The notes: a model not told the origin generated them from the letters alone. A stretch of 64,000 nt of DNA from Hymenobacter armeniacus (GCF_014699055.1 NZ_JACXAC010000006.1:124001-188000), one strand, 5' to 3'. Counted from the first letter of the stretch, positions 7,987 to 17,208 are shown. Made by a program: numbers and translations.

Positions 7987-9822
7987 TTATTGCCGCGTCA
8001 CTTTTCGGGTGATGATGCCCGTGGCGGTGGTGAGGCGCAGCACGTAGACGCCCGCGGCCAGTTCGGGCAGGGCAGCCAGGGCCTGCGGGGCGGCGCCAAG
8101 GTCGAGTTTGGCGGCGTATACCGGGCGGCCGGCCAGCGTGGTCAGCGACACGGCCACGGCCTGGGGCTCGGCGCTGCCGGGCAGGGCCACGCTCAGGGCC
8201 TGGGTAAAGGGGTTGGGGTAAGCCTCGGCGGTGGCCGGGGCGCTGGCCACCGAGCGGCGGAGCACCACCACCGGCGAATACGCCACGGTGCCGTCCAGGT
8301 CTACCTGCCGCAGGCGGTAGTAGCGCACGGCGGCAGCCGCGGCCGAAGCGTCGAAGTACTCGTAGGCGCGGGGCGAAACGCTGCGGCCGGCGGCGGGCAG
8401 CTCGGCCACCGTGGCGAAGGTTTTGCCATCGGCCGAGGCTTCTACCACGAACACCTTGCTGTTGACTTCCTGCGCCGTGGCCCAGTTGAGGCGGTTGCCG
8501 GTGGCCAGGGCAGCGCCTTCGAAGGCAGTGAGCTGCACGGGCAGCGGCGCCACGAGCGAGGGCGTGGTGGCCGACTGCGCTTGCTCGTAGCGGAAAATGG
8601 TGCCGTTGCCGTTGCCGAGGAACAAATCGAGCAGGCCGTCGCCGTCTAGGTCCGTCACGGCGGGGGCCGCGTAGCCGCCCACGTTGCTGGGGTTGGTGCC
8701 GGTGGCGCCCAGGTTGATGAGGCCGGCCGAGGTGCCGTCGGTGCTCAGGTTGGTGCCCGCGTTGAAGGTCACCGCATTCAGGCCCGATTGGGTGTAGAGC
8801 ATCACGGTGCCGGCCTTGGTGCCCACCAGCATGTCGAGGTAGCCGTCGCCGTTGTAATCGGTGAGCAGGGGCTTGTCCACGTCGCCGGCGTCGATGACCG
8901 TGCCGTTGGCGAGCTTCAGCTGGCCCCAGGCCGTGAAGCCGGCGGTGGTGCTGGCGTTGGGCGTGGCCTGCTCGTAGCGGCGCAGGGTGCCGTCGTTGCT
9001 GCCCACCAAAATGTCGAGCAAGCCGTTGTTGTCGAGGTCGGCCACGGTGGGCCGGGCGTAGGAGCCGCCGTTGGGCGCCCCGCTGGTGGCCGCGCCGAAG
9101 GGGTTGGCGAAGAGCGTGGTTTTGGTGAACTGCAGGGCGCCGGCGCCGCTGGTGGCCAGCTGCTCGTAGCGCAGCACGTTGCCGGTGTCTTCGCCCACCA
9201 GCAGCTCCAGCAGGCCGTTGCCGTCGAGGTCGGCCACGGTGGGTTTGGCATAGAGGCCCACGTCGAGGGTGGTGCCGTCGGCGTTTTTGAGGAGCACGCC
9301 GGTGCCCAAGGTGAGCGAGTTGGCCGAGGCCTGCTCGTAGAGCATGACGGTGCCGTCGCCCTGGCCCACCAGCAGCTCCACGAGGCCGTCGTTGTCGAGG
9401 TCGCCGGCCGTGGGCGTGGAGTAGTTGCCGCTGGCCGTGGTGCCGGTGAAGGCCGTGCTCTGCTGCCCGTAGCTCACCGACGACGACTTGCGGGTGATGC
9501 CCAGCTTGGCGCTCAGCACCGTGCCCGTGCTGGTGGTGAGGCGCATGCGGCCCGTGGCGGCGGCCGGCGGCACAATCACCGACACCGAAGTGGCCGTGGG
9601 CGTGCCCACCACGCGCATTTTCTGGCCATTCAGCTGCACCGACGTCGTGGTGCCGAGGTTGAGCCCGGTGATGACGACCGTGGAGCCGGCCGCGGCCGTG
9701 GTGGGGGCAAACGAAACGATGGTTTGGGCCGACACCAGGGCGGGCGTCAGCAGGCCAAGGCTGGCCAACAGGGTGCGGCGCAGGGATGGCAGGAAAGCGG
9801 AGGAGAAGGTGAAAGCGAACAT
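7987..9822 (-). CDS. secreted FG-GAP/VCBS-repeat protein with T9SS sorting domain
   Basis: A 611-residue secreted protein. Residues 1-33 are a signal peptide ending SAQ. Residues ~35-105 resemble an IPT/TIG Ig-like domain (GSTVVITGLNLG). Five VCBS/FG-GAP repeats follow, each with the pattern P-x-x-x-D-x-[DN]-x-[DN]-G-L and ending in YEQ or YTQ; they hold the Ca2+-binding Asp/Asn loops and likely form part of a beta-propeller. A region with a TAFEGAAL start (the usual linker domain of these proteins) precedes the C-terminal type IX secretion sorting domain, recognisable from AYPNPFTQ and the final VYVLRL...RKV. It should be exported by Sec, then carried to the surface by T9SS. The ligand is unknown. 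Confidence 0.9.
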   Translation of the reverse strand: MFAFTFSSAFLPSLRRTLLASLGLLTPALVSAQTIVSFAPTTAAAGSTVVITGLNLGTTTSVQLNGQKMRVVGTPTATSVSVIVPPAAATGRMRLTTSTGTVLSAKLGITRKSSSVSYGQQSTAFTGTTASGNYSTPTAGDLDNDGLVELLVGQGDGTVMLYEQASANSLTLGTGVLLKNADGTTLDVGLYAKPTVADLDGNGLLELLVGEDTGNVLRYEQLATSGAGALQFTKTTLFANPFGAATSGAPNGGSYARPTVADLDNNGLLDILVGSNDGTLRRYEQATPNASTTAGFTAWGQLKLANGTVIDAGDVDKPLLTDYNGDGYLDMLVGTKAGTVMLYTQSGLNAVTFNAGTNLSTDGTSAGLINLGATGTNPSNVGGYAAPAVTDLDGDGLLDLFLGNGNGTIFRYEQAQSATTPSLVAPLPVQLTAFEGAALATGNRLNWATAQEVNSKVFVVEASADGKTFATVAELPAAGRSVSPRAYEYFDASAAAAAVRYYRLRQVDLDGTVAYSPVVVLRRSVASAPATAEAYPNPFTQALSVALPGSAEPQAVAVSLTTLAGRPVYAAKLDLGAAPQALAALPELAAGVYVLRLTTATGIITRKVTRQ

Positions 9823-10225
9823 GTCTTGGGTTGAAAAAGGCGGTTGAATAGGCGGCCAGGGCTGTTTCGGGTTGGCGTTGCAAAATTGTTAGGCGTGCCG
9901 ACTATCTTTTTTTGCGCATCGTTTAACCTCGGCCATTCCTCGCCCAACCCGGCTCAATTCCCAGCGAAAGCGCGCGGGCGCCGGGTGACGTTTTTCGCCC
10001 GCCTGTCCTCTCCACGGCCCGTCCGAACATGTCTGAAAAATCCGTCCGTGTCTCACCCCAGTTAAAACCGGCAGCTCATCGGGCAGAAAAGCTAGTTCGC
10101 AGACTATATAGCCGCTTCGGCATTGGCCGGCGCTACATTTAGGCTCCTGCAACCAATAAGCCTTCCGGCGTTAACCCCCCGCCGAGCCGGGCCGTCAAGC
10201 CGGCCTCACCCCGCAAACGATTTCT
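9823..10225. other. intergenic region between two divergent T9SS cargo genes
   Basis: These 403 bases contain no ORF I can support. They must carry the promoters of the VCBS gene (minus) and the YHYH gene (plus). TACATTTA near 10134 is one base off the TAnnTTTG element and lies about 90 bases before the YHYH ATG. No repeat or RNA structure was recognised. Confidence 0.4.
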
Positions 10226-11464
10226 ATGCAACGACACCGCTACTCCTTTCTTCTTGTGCTGCTGTGGCTGTTCCCGGCCCTTGGCCACGCCCAAATCACC
10301 CCCATCGTCAGCTCTTGGGTGGTGAACACCACGGGCGCCACCGGCTTTGGTGGCATTCTGAGCAACGTGCAGCGGGTGCAGTACTCTGCCGGCAACGTGT
10401 ACATCACCTGCACGGGCGTGCCGAGCTACACCATCGGCCCCTGGCCCATGAACCCCAACTCGGCCACCAACCAGAACTTCGTGTTCAAAATCACGCGCAC
10501 GCCCCAGCCCAACACCGGTACGCCCACGGCCACGCCCCTGGGCCACACCGGCATCTGGAGCAACGGCGTGAGCATTTTCAACGCCAAGGACGCCATGAGC
10601 TACAACAACGCGGGCGTGTGGAACCAGAACGCCATCGTGGTGGAAGGGCCCAGCTTCGACTCCTGCCTGGGCCACCCGGCCGGCAACGGCGAGTACCACC
10701 ACCACCTCAATCCGCGCTGCCTCTACAACGACCGCGACAGCAGCCGCCACTCCCCCATCATCGGCTTCGCTTTTGATGGCTACCCCATCTACGGCGCCTA
10801 CGGCTACGCCAATGCCAACGGCACGGGCGCCATCCGGAGCATGCGCACCTCTTTCCGCACGCGCAACATCACGGCCCGCACCACCCTGCCCGACGGCTCT
10901 GCCGCGCCCTCGGCCGGCCCGGCCATCAACGCGGCCAAGCCGCTGGGCTACTACATCGAAGACTTTGAGTACGTGGCCGGGCGCGGCGACCTCGACAGCC
11001 ACAACGGCCGCTTTTGCATCACGCCGGAATACCCGCAGGGCACTTATGCCTACTTCGTCACCATCAACAGCCAGTACGCCGGCGCCTACCCCTACACGCC
11101 CGGCCCTACTTACTACGGCGTGATTCCGGCCGGCGCCACGGGCCCGCAGTCGGGCCACGCCGTGGTGAACGAGCCCGTGACCACCTACGTGGTGACGGCT
11201 GCTTTCTTGGCCGCCGGCGTGCAAATCACGACCTACCCCAACCCGGTCAGCGACGTGCTTACGGTGGCGCCCGAGGGCGGCGTGGCCAACGACCTCACGG
11301 CCCGCCTCTACAACACCCTGGGCCAGCCCGTGACGCCTATTCAAGAGCTGCACCCTTCGGTGCGAGCCGAGTTTGATGTGTCGGGACTCGCGGCCGGGGT
11401 TTACTACCTGAAGGTGAGCGGGCCGGATGTTACAGCCACTCAGCGAATAATGGTGACGCGCTAA
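10226..11464 (+). CDS. secreted YHYH-domain protein with T9SS sorting domain
   Basis: A 412-residue secreted protein with a signal peptide (residues 1-23, ending GHAQ). The body is a YHYH domain: it has the His-rich signature GEYHHHLNP (YHHH here in place of YHYH), then HSPIIGFAFDGYPIYGAYGY, typical of the family. The last ~75 residues (TTYPNPVSDVLTV, then VYYLKV and RIMVTR) are a type IX secretion sorting domain. YHYH proteins are usually of unknown biochemical function; the His cluster suggests metal binding. The ATG at 10226 directly precedes the signal peptide. Confidence 0.9.
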   Translation: MQRHRYSFLLVLLWLFPALGHAQITPIVSSWVVNTTGATGFGGILSNVQRVQYSAGNVYITCTGVPSYTIGPWPMNPNSATNQNFVFKITRTPQPNTGTPTATPLGHTGIWSNGVSIFNAKDAMSYNNAGVWNQNAIVVEGPSFDSCLGHPAGNGEYHHHLNPRCLYNDRDSSRHSPIIGFAFDGYPIYGAYGYANANGTGAIRSMRTSFRTRNITARTTLPDGSAAPSAGPAINAAKPLGYYIEDFEYVAGRGDLDSHNGRFCITPEYPQGTYAYFVTINSQYAGAYPYTPGPTYYGVIPAGATGPQSGHAVVNEPVTTYVVTAAFLAAGVQITTYPNPVSDVLTVAPEGGVANDLTARLYNTLGQPVTPIQELHPSVRAEFDVSGLAAGVYYLKVSGPDVTATQRIMVTR

Positions 11465-11526
11465 CCCGCGCCGGGGCACTTTTTCCGGGTCGGGCATCAC
11501 GCCTCCCGAAGGTTTATGTCCGGCGG

Positions 11527-12102
11527 TCAGCGCAGCGTGATGAGGGGCGTACGCGCCGTGTAGATTTCGCCGTTGGTGAGGCGGTAGCGCAACGCAAACT
11601 GCTGCGGACCGGCTTGGCTGGGGGCCTGACGCAGGCGCAGTTGCTGCGGATAGTCCGGGCGCGTGCCGGGCACGGGCACCAGCGGCAAGGGCTTGCCATC
11701 GTCGCCAGCTAACAAGTCGTTGACGACGGTTCCGGCGGGGTGGGCGGCGTCGTAGGCATACACGCAACGCACCACCAGCGAATCGAGGACTTCGGTGGTG
11801 CCCCGGTAGCCGGGCATGGGTGCGGGCGGGCAGGCGTAAGCAGCCGGCAGCCAGGCGGCCGCTTGCCGCTGGCTGTAGTAGCGCTTCTGCAACTGGATGG
11901 CGAGGCTGATTTCGGCCGCGGCCACCGACTGCCCCGCCGCAACGGCCTCTCCGCGCTGGAGGACGGCGAAGGTCAGGCCATCCACGTCGAAATAGGCCAG
12001 CGACGTATCAACGCTGCATTTGTACTTATCAGCACAGCCTTCCAGGGCGGCGCCGGTCGGCCCGAGGGCCAACACCAACAGGGTTCCGACAAGTTTTTTC
12101 AC
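11527..12102 (-). CDS. putative lipoprotein, unknown function
   Basis: A 191-residue protein read from a GTG at 12102 (GTG AAA AAA CTT), giving an N-terminus MKKLVGTLLVLALG that looks like a signal peptide, with a Cys at residue 26 in ALEGC, a weak lipobox. A second Cys follows six residues later. The rest has no family I can name: a DVDGLTF segment, a YYSQRQAAAWLPAAYACPP segment and a C-terminal RYRLTNGEIYTA strand-like region. The frame stays open a long way upstream but that part is antisense-like, Arg/Pro-rich sequence overlapping the next gene, so the start at the GTG is preferred. It is convergent with the YHYH gene. Confidence 0.6.
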   Translation of the reverse strand: MKKLVGTLLVLALGPTGAALEGCADKYKCSVDTSLAYFDVDGLTFAVLQRGEAVAAGQSVAAAEISLAIQLQKRYYSQRQAAAWLPAAYACPPAPMPGYRGTTEVLDSLVVRCVYAYDAAHPAGTVVNDLLAGDDGKPLPLVPVPGTRPDYPQQLRLRQAPSQAGPQQFALRYRLTNGEIYTARTPLITLR

Positions 12103-12155
12103 GTTCGTGTGTTTTTGCCCAGGTTTCACCCCCAAGTTACCGCGACGGGCCGGCT

Positions 12156-13592
12156 TTACAGCCGGTCGCGCACCTGGCGCAACACCCGCTCTACTTCGTT
12201 GCGCATGTCGCCGCTGTCGGCCACGTGGTTGTTGTTCATGAAGCTGAAGGCCACTAGCCGGCCGCTTTTGGTGCGCAGGTAGCCGCACACGTTCAAATTG
12301 TTGCTCAGCGTGCCGGTTTTGCCCCACACCCAGGGGCCAGCGGCGTCGTGGTAGCGCTTGCGGAGGGTGCCCTGCCCCCCGCCGGCCGCCAGCAGGCTCA
12401 GCAAGCGCCGCTCGGGCACCTCCTGGTGCAGCCGGAGCAGCAGCGCCGTGAGGGAGCGCGGCGTGATGAGGTTGAGCCGCGAAAGCCCCGAGCCATCCAC
12501 CCACACCACGGGGTCGGGCAGGCTGCTGAGGAAGTTTTTGCGGGCGTAGCGAATCACGCGGCCGGTGCTGAGCGAGTCGTGGTTGCCGATTTTGGTGCTG
12601 CACATCAGCAGCAGCTGCTCGGCCAGAAAGTTGTCGCTCACGCGCAGCATGCGGCGGTAAAGGGAGTCGACGCGCAGCCCGTGCAAGGTGCGAATAGAAT
12701 CCTGGCCCGGGCGCGGGCGCCAGGCGGCGTTGGCGGTGGCCCGGCGCAGGGTGTCGCCCAGCAGCCGCAGCATCAGCCCGCGGCTGGTGATGAAGGGCGT
12801 TTCATCGACCCACTTTTTGGTGGAAGGCAGCACGTAGAAGCGGTTTTCACGGGGGTCGCGCAGCACGTGGGTGTCCTTGTCGAGGCCCGGCGTGAGCAGG
12901 TCGGAAGTGGCCGGGCCCACCAGCGGCGCAAAGTAGCGCGGCAGCACCCGCACGCGCGACATGGCCGGGGCCACGGCCCGGGTGGCGGCCGTGGCGCCGG
13001 CCCGCGGCCTGGCGGGCGCGGGCGCGGCGGCGTAGAAGCGCACGGTGTGCCCGTAGATGGGAAATGCCCCGCGCTCGGGTTGGAAATAGTAGCCATAGTC
13101 GTCCCAAGTCCAACTGGGGCCGAAGGGCGTCACGCATTTAATGTCGCAGTAGGCCAGCACTTTCTCGGGGCGGTTCAGCAAAAAGCTGTAGGCGCGGCGG
13201 CTGGGCACGTCGCCGTGCAGCAGCGTGGGGTCGCCGGTGCCCTGGAAAAACAGCGTGTCGCGGCGCGAGAAGTAGCGCAGGCTCGGCAGCGAGTCGCCGA
13301 GCAGGCGCAGCCCGGCATAGAAGCTGAACAGCTTCATGTTGCTGGCCGGGGTGAAATATTTGGCTTCCTGGTAGCCGTAGAACGGCTTCGTGCTGTCGGC
13401 GTAGGCCAGGCTCAGGCCCACCTGGTGCTGGCGCAGAATGGCCGAACTATTCAGCAACGAATCGAGCCAGGGCAATGGCCGGTCCGGCGCCGTGGCGGCG
13501 GTGGCCGGCGGGGTGGTGGTGGTTTGCGCGCAAGCCGGCAGCTGGGTGGCCCCCAGCGTCAGCAGCAACAGAAAATACAGGGAACGTAGCAT
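12156..13592 (-). CDS. dacB: D-alanyl-D-alanine carboxypeptidase/endopeptidase, PBP4 family (S13)
   Basis: Periplasmic peptidoglycan hydrolase that trims pentapeptides and cuts cross-links. All three penicillin-binding motifs are present in order: SxxK in PASNMKLF, SxN in RVSDNFLAEQ, and KTG in WGKTGTLSNN. The 478-residue length and wide spacing between the first two motifs (an inserted domain) fit class C PBP4/DacB, family S13. The N-terminus MLRSLYFLLLLTLG runs to LPAC, a plausible lipoprotein cleavage site. The ATG at 13592 is preferred over an in-frame TTG six codons upstream, which would put basic residues before the signal. Confidence 0.93.
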   Translation of the reverse strand: MLRSLYFLLLLTLGATQLPACAQTTTTPPATAATAPDRPLPWLDSLLNSSAILRQHQVGLSLAYADSTKPFYGYQEAKYFTPASNMKLFSFYAGLRLLGDSLPSLRYFSRRDTLFFQGTGDPTLLHGDVPSRRAYSFLLNRPEKVLAYCDIKCVTPFGPSWTWDDYGYYFQPERGAFPIYGHTVRFYAAAPAPARPRAGATAATRAVAPAMSRVRVLPRYFAPLVGPATSDLLTPGLDKDTHVLRDPRENRFYVLPSTKKWVDETPFITSRGLMLRLLGDTLRRATANAAWRPRPGQDSIRTLHGLRVDSLYRRMLRVSDNFLAEQLLLMCSTKIGNHDSLSTGRVIRYARKNFLSSLPDPVVWVDGSGLSRLNLITPRSLTALLLRLHQEVPERRLLSLLAAGGGQGTLRKRYHDAAGPWVWGKTGTLSNNLNVCGYLRTKSGRLVAFSFMNNNHVADSGDMRNEVERVLRQVRDRL

Positions 13593-13737
13593 CGGCCGCA
13601 ACTTACGCAACAGCCGCGGCTGGGGAGGCTTTTATGCCCCAAATCATGCCTGATGCCCCAAAATCGGCCGAATAAAACGCCCCCACCGGCCAAGTGGTGC
13701 CCCTCGCGGGGCCGCCACCTGCCGCCCGCCGTTGCGG

Positions 13738-14940
13738 CTAGGCCAGCACGGCCTCTGCTTCGGGCACCGCCAGCGGTGCGCTGGCCGCGGCAGCGCCCAG
13801 GCCATCGAGGGCCTGCGCCAAATCCGCAATGAGGTCGTCGGCGGCCTCCAGGCCAATGGAGAGGCGCAGCAGGCTGTCGGCAAAGCCGGCGGCGCGGCGC
13901 TGCTCGGCCGGGATGGCCGTGTGCGTCATCGAGGCCGAATGGCACACCAGGCTCTTGCCGCCGCCCAGGCTCACGGCCAGCTTGAAGTAATTCAGGCTGG
14001 TGGCAAGTTGCGTGGCCGCTTCCACAGTGTCGTCTTTTAGCACCAGCGCGATGATGCCGCCAAAACCGTCGGGCTGCTGCTGCCGGGCCAAGTCGTGGTT
14101 GGGGTGCGATTCCAGCCCGGGGTAATACACAGCCTGGATTTCGGGGCGGCTTTGCAGGAAGCGGGCCACCTGCAGGGCCGCGCTGCAGTGCTGGGCAATG
14201 CGCAGATGCAGCGTTTCGAGCCCGCGAATCACCAAAAACGAATCGAACGGCCCCAGTATGGCGCCCGAGGCGTTTTGAATGAACTGGATTTGCTTGCCCA
14301 GCTCTTCGGTAGCTGCCACCACGGCGCCGGCAATCAAATCCGAATGGCCGCCCAGGTACTTGGTGGCGCTGTGCACCACCAAATCGGCGCCCAGCAGAAT
14401 GGGCTGCTGCAGCACGGGCGAAGCAAAGGTGTTGTCGACGCACAGCCAGGCGCCGGCGGCGTGGGCCAGCTCGGCCAGCCCGGCAATGTCGGAGACTTTG
14501 AGCGTGGGGTTCGAGGGCGTTTCCAGCCACACCAGCTTGGTACGCTCATTGATGGCGGCCTGCACCTGGGCCAAGTCGGCGGTGTCGCAATACACGATGT
14601 CGATGCCGAAACGGCGGTACACGTGCTCAAACAGGCGGAAGGCCCCGCCGTAGATGTCGTCGATGGCCACAATCTGGTCGCCGGTCGAGAGCAGCTTCAG
14701 CACGGCATCGATGGCGGCCATGCCGCTGGCGAAGGCGTAGGCCGAATGGCCGTGCTCGAGGCCGGCCAGCAGCTGCTCCAGGGCGCTGCGGGTGGGGTTG
14801 GCGGTGCGGGAGTAGTCGTAGCCCTTGTGCACGCCCGGCGACTCTTGCACGAAGGTACAGGTCTGGTATATCGGCACCGCGAGGGCACCGGTTTGTTCGT
14901 CGACGGGAAAGGACTGAATGAGGCGGGTGGAGGCTTGCAT
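13738..14940 (-). CDS. trans-sulfuration family PLP enzyme (cystathionine gamma-synthase or lyase type)
   Basis: Cytoplasmic PLP enzyme of the Cys/Met metabolism family, 400 residues. Visible motifs are YSRTANPTR (substrate and phosphate contacts), ASGMAAI, DNTFASP and SATKYLGGHSD, where the Lys binds PLP. SLGGGKSLVCHSASMTH near the C-terminus is also typical. The sequence alone cannot separate cystathionine gamma-synthase, O-acyl-homoserine sulfhydrylase, cystathionine lyase and methionine gamma-lyase. The SAM-I riboswitch in the leader argues for a role in making methionine. The ATG at 14940 (MQASTRLIQ) is the family start; a longer ORF begins 20 codons upstream in the leader but adds unrelated residues. 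Confidence 0.9.
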   Translation of the reverse strand: MQASTRLIQSFPVDEQTGALAVPIYQTCTFVQESPGVHKGYDYSRTANPTRSALEQLLAGLEHGHSAYAFASGMAAIDAVLKLLSTGDQIVAIDDIYGGAFRLFEHVYRRFGIDIVYCDTADLAQVQAAINERTKLVWLETPSNPTLKVSDIAGLAELAHAAGAWLCVDNTFASPVLQQPILLGADLVVHSATKYLGGHSDLIAGAVVAATEELGKQIQFIQNASGAILGPFDSFLVIRGLETLHLRIAQHCSAALQVARFLQSRPEIQAVYYPGLESHPNHDLARQQQPDGFGGIIALVLKDDTVEAATQLATSLNYFKLAVSLGGGKSLVCHSASMTHTAIPAEQRRAAGFADSLLRLSIGLEAADDLIADLAQALDGLGAAAASAPLAVPEAEAVLA

Positions 14941-15021
14941 GAGGCAATGAGCGTTTTGTGGTTGAGACGAAAACGCACCCGGGTACCTGAGCACTTTCAA
15001 GATTTCTCACCGAAAGGGCAC

Positions 15022-15049
15022 AAAAAAAGCCCTTCCGACAAGTCAGAAG
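15022..15049 (-). terminator. putative intrinsic terminator downstream of the SAM riboswitch
   Basis: On the minus strand, a 7-bp stem (CTTCTGA with TCGGAAG, one G-T pair, loop CTTG) is followed by GGC and seven T. It lies about 35 bases past the riboswitch and 80 bases before the coding start, the place expected for premature termination when SAM is bound. A second possible hairpin (AAGGGC with GCCCTT around the T tract, 15014-15034) overlaps it and could compete. Confidence 0.65.
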
Positions 15050-15083
15050 AGCACCACCGCTGCAGTCGGGGAACATCTTGTAG

Positions 15084-15196
15084 ACTTATCTTCTCCTGAA
15101 CCGGCCGAAACTGATTCAGAACAGGATTTAGCACCTGGTATTGCTACTGGTTGCTAAGGCATCGCAGGGCCTGTCCCTCCGCCTTTCTTGATAAGT
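15084..15196 (-). promoter_or_regulatory. SAM-I (S-box) riboswitch
   Basis: On the minus strand this segment has the S-box core in order: ACTTATCAAG at the 5' arm of P1, GGAGGGACAGGCCC, then GCAACC, AGGTGCTAAATCCTG, and a closing GATAAGT that pairs with the P1 5' arm. The spacing matches known SAM-I aptamers. The leader runs from here to the ATG of the trans-sulfuration enzyme at 14940. A promoter element lies just upstream at 15219-15226 and a terminator-like hairpin just downstream, so transcription should fall when SAM is abundant. Confidence 0.93.
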
Positions 15197-15218
15197 GCCC
15201 CGATTAGGGAGCGTGCCG

Positions 15219-15226
15219 CAAAGATA
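15219..15226 (-). promoter_or_regulatory. -7 element for the riboswitch-controlled transcript
   Basis: TATCTTTG on the minus strand fits TAnnTTTG and ends 22 bases before the riboswitch P1 arm, so the transcript would start just ahead of the aptamer. Confidence 0.6.
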
Positions 15227-15296
15227 GCGGCGGCCTGAAACGACGCAAGCAACGGAGTGGAAAAAATAATCAGCACGTCATGCCGGCCGCCCTCCC

Positions 15297-16907
15297 CTAC
15301 CGCTCAATGTGCTTCACCTTGGCCTCATCCAGGTCCAGTTGGGCTTCCTGCTGGCGCAGCACTTCGTCGTCGAAGCTGTCGTGGTGGCGCAGGTGGGCCA
15401 GGGCCTCGCGCTCCACGTTCAGCACGTCGAGCAGCACGAGGTGGTACTGGCGCAGGGCGTCACGGCCGGCCTGGTCGGTTTCCAGCGCGTTGAGGGTGCG
15501 GGTGGTGAGGTTGATTTCGGTTTGCATGCGCTGCTGCAGGCGCGCAATCAGCTCGTTGGCCTCCGTTTCGGCGGCGTAGTGGCGCTGCAGGTGCTTCACG
15601 GCCGCGGTGCGCAGGTGCAGGCGCACGCCGGCTTCCTGCTCTTCGAGGGGCATGCGGTCGTCGCGCTCGGCAATCCGGGTGAAGCGGATGATGGCCGGCA
15701 GCGTGAGCCCCTGCAGCACCAGCGTGACCAAAATGACCACGAAAGTGATGAACAGAATGAGGTTGCGCTGCGGAAACGGCAGGCCGTCGTTGGTCAGCAG
15801 CGGCACCGATAGCGCCGAGGCCAGCGAAACCACCCCGCGCATGCCCGCCCAGCCCAGCACCAGCGTGCCCTGCCAGCCCGGGCTGGGCTCGGCATTGCGG
15901 ATGCTTTTGCTCAAATAGCGCGGAATGAACGCCGCCGGATACATCCAGAGGAGCCGAATGACGATGACCAGCCCGCTCATCAGCAGGCCGTAGGCAATAC
16001 CTTGCTGCAGAGAGTATTCGCCCAGCCCTTCTACGGCAATGGGCAGCTGCAGGCCGATGAGAATGAACACCAGCCCATTCAGCACGAAGCTCACGCTGGC
16101 CCACACGCTGTTGGCCTGCAGGCGCGTATTGGCGTCGAACACCCGGTGCGACAAGTGCGAGAGCAGCAGGCCGCCGCTGACCACCGCCAGCACGCCCGAA
16201 AAGTGGAATTCCTCGGCCAGCAAGTACATCACGTAGGGCGCCATGAAGGTGAGCACCGTGTTGATGCTGGGCGTGGTGGGCAGGTACTTATGAATCAGGA
16301 AAAACCCGCAGGCCACGCCCAGCCCCACCATCAGCCCCATGCCGCTGGTGAGCAGAAAACTGGTGGCTGCTTGCTGCCACACAAACGTGCCCGAGAGCAC
16401 CGCCAGCAACGCAAACCGAAACACAATCAAGCTACTGGCGTCGTTAATCAGGCTCTCGCCCTCCAGAATGGCCGTGACGCGCCGCGGCACCTTGATGCCG
16501 CGCAGCACCGAAGTGGCCGCCACCGCATCGGGCGGCGAAATAATGCCGCCCAGCAGAAAGCCCAGCCCCAGCGTGAACCCCGGAATGACGGCCCGCGCCA
16601 CGTAGGCCACAATGAGCGAGGTGAACGCCACCAGCCCAAACGCGAGCAGCCCGATGGCCCGGCGCCAACGCCAAAAGTCGTTCCAGGAGGTGGTCCAGGC
16701 CGCCTCGTAGAGCAGCGGCGGCAGGAAAATCAGGAATATTAAATCGGGCGCAATGGCCACGCGCGGCAGGCCGGGCACAAAACTCAGCGCCAGCCCGCCC
16801 AGCACCAGAAAAATGGGGTAGGAAATGCGCAGCTGCTGCGCCAGCATCACCAGCAGAAACACGACGAACAGCAGGCCGAGAACGAGGAGCAGGGTTCCGT
16901 GCAACAT
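15297..16907 (-). CDS. Na+/H+ antiporter, CPA1/NhaP type
   Basis: Inner-membrane monovalent cation/proton antiporter, 536 residues. The first ~410 residues hold about 12 hydrophobic segments beginning at the N-terminus (MLHGTLLLVLGLLFVVFLLVML). Typical CPA1 features are FLPPLLYEAAW, GGIISPPDAVAA (the PDAVA motif with the ion-binding Asp), ILEGESLINDASSLIVFR (the second acidic motif) and WAGMRGVVSLA. The last ~120 residues are a hydrophilic, charged cytoplasmic tail rich in Glu, Arg and Leu, probably helical. The role is sodium and pH homeostasis. The gene stands alone on its strand. Confidence 0.95.
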   Translation of the reverse strand: MLHGTLLLVLGLLFVVFLLVMLAQQLRISYPIFLVLGGLALSFVPGLPRVAIAPDLIFLIFLPPLLYEAAWTTSWNDFWRWRRAIGLLAFGLVAFTSLIVAYVARAVIPGFTLGLGFLLGGIISPPDAVAATSVLRGIKVPRRVTAILEGESLINDASSLIVFRFALLAVLSGTFVWQQAATSFLLTSGMGLMVGLGVACGFFLIHKYLPTTPSINTVLTFMAPYVMYLLAEEFHFSGVLAVVSGGLLLSHLSHRVFDANTRLQANSVWASVSFVLNGLVFILIGLQLPIAVEGLGEYSLQQGIAYGLLMSGLVIVIRLLWMYPAAFIPRYLSKSIRNAEPSPGWQGTLVLGWAGMRGVVSLASALSVPLLTNDGLPFPQRNLILFITFVVILVTLVLQGLTLPAIIRFTRIAERDDRMPLEEQEAGVRLHLRTAAVKHLQRHYAAETEANELIARLQQRMQTEINLTTRTLNALETDQAGRDALRQYHLVLLDVLNVEREALAHLRHHDSFDDEVLRQQEAQLDLDEAKVKHIER

Positions 16908-17034
16908 GGGGCCGGGTTGTATTTACCAGCCCAAAGAAACACCCGGCCGCGCCAGCCAACGAAACGGCTTGCCGAAGCGCGCTATGCTTCAGCGAGCGCG
17001 ACAAGGCAGAATGGCGAAACGCCTAGGCGCCTTT

Positions 17035-17208
17035 CTACCGGTGCCACAGCTGGCGGCCCGCCGTGGGCCGCTTGGGCCGGTCGAAAAGCACCACGTAGAG
17101 CACGCCCAGCAACGGCGTGAGCAGCAAGGCCGTGAGCAGGCGCAAGTGCCAGTAGTGAACCGGGCTCAGACCCCAGCTCTGGACGAGGTGATTGATGAAA
17201 TGTGCCAT
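17035..17208 (-). CDS. small single-pass membrane protein, hypothetical
   Basis: A 57-residue ORF from the ATG at 17208 (MAHFINHLVQSWGL), with one hydrophobic segment of about 20 residues (LRLLTALLLTPLLGVLYVVLF) split by a basic start and followed by DRPKRP and a basic C-terminus, as in a signal anchor. The frame extends 25 codons further upstream, into the pyrG promoter side, but that part is charged and less protein-like. I do not recognise a family. It might be a real small inner-membrane protein; support is limited to composition and position. Confidence 0.4.
   Translation of the reverse strand: MAHFINHLVQSWGLSPVHYWHLRLLTALLLTPLLGVLYVVLFDRPKRPTAGRQLWHR

Noticed and set aside
10681..10740. 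His-rich GEYHHHLNP stretch as a vector tag or contaminant
   Set aside because: It is the natural signature of the YHYH family, with family-typical flanking sequence.
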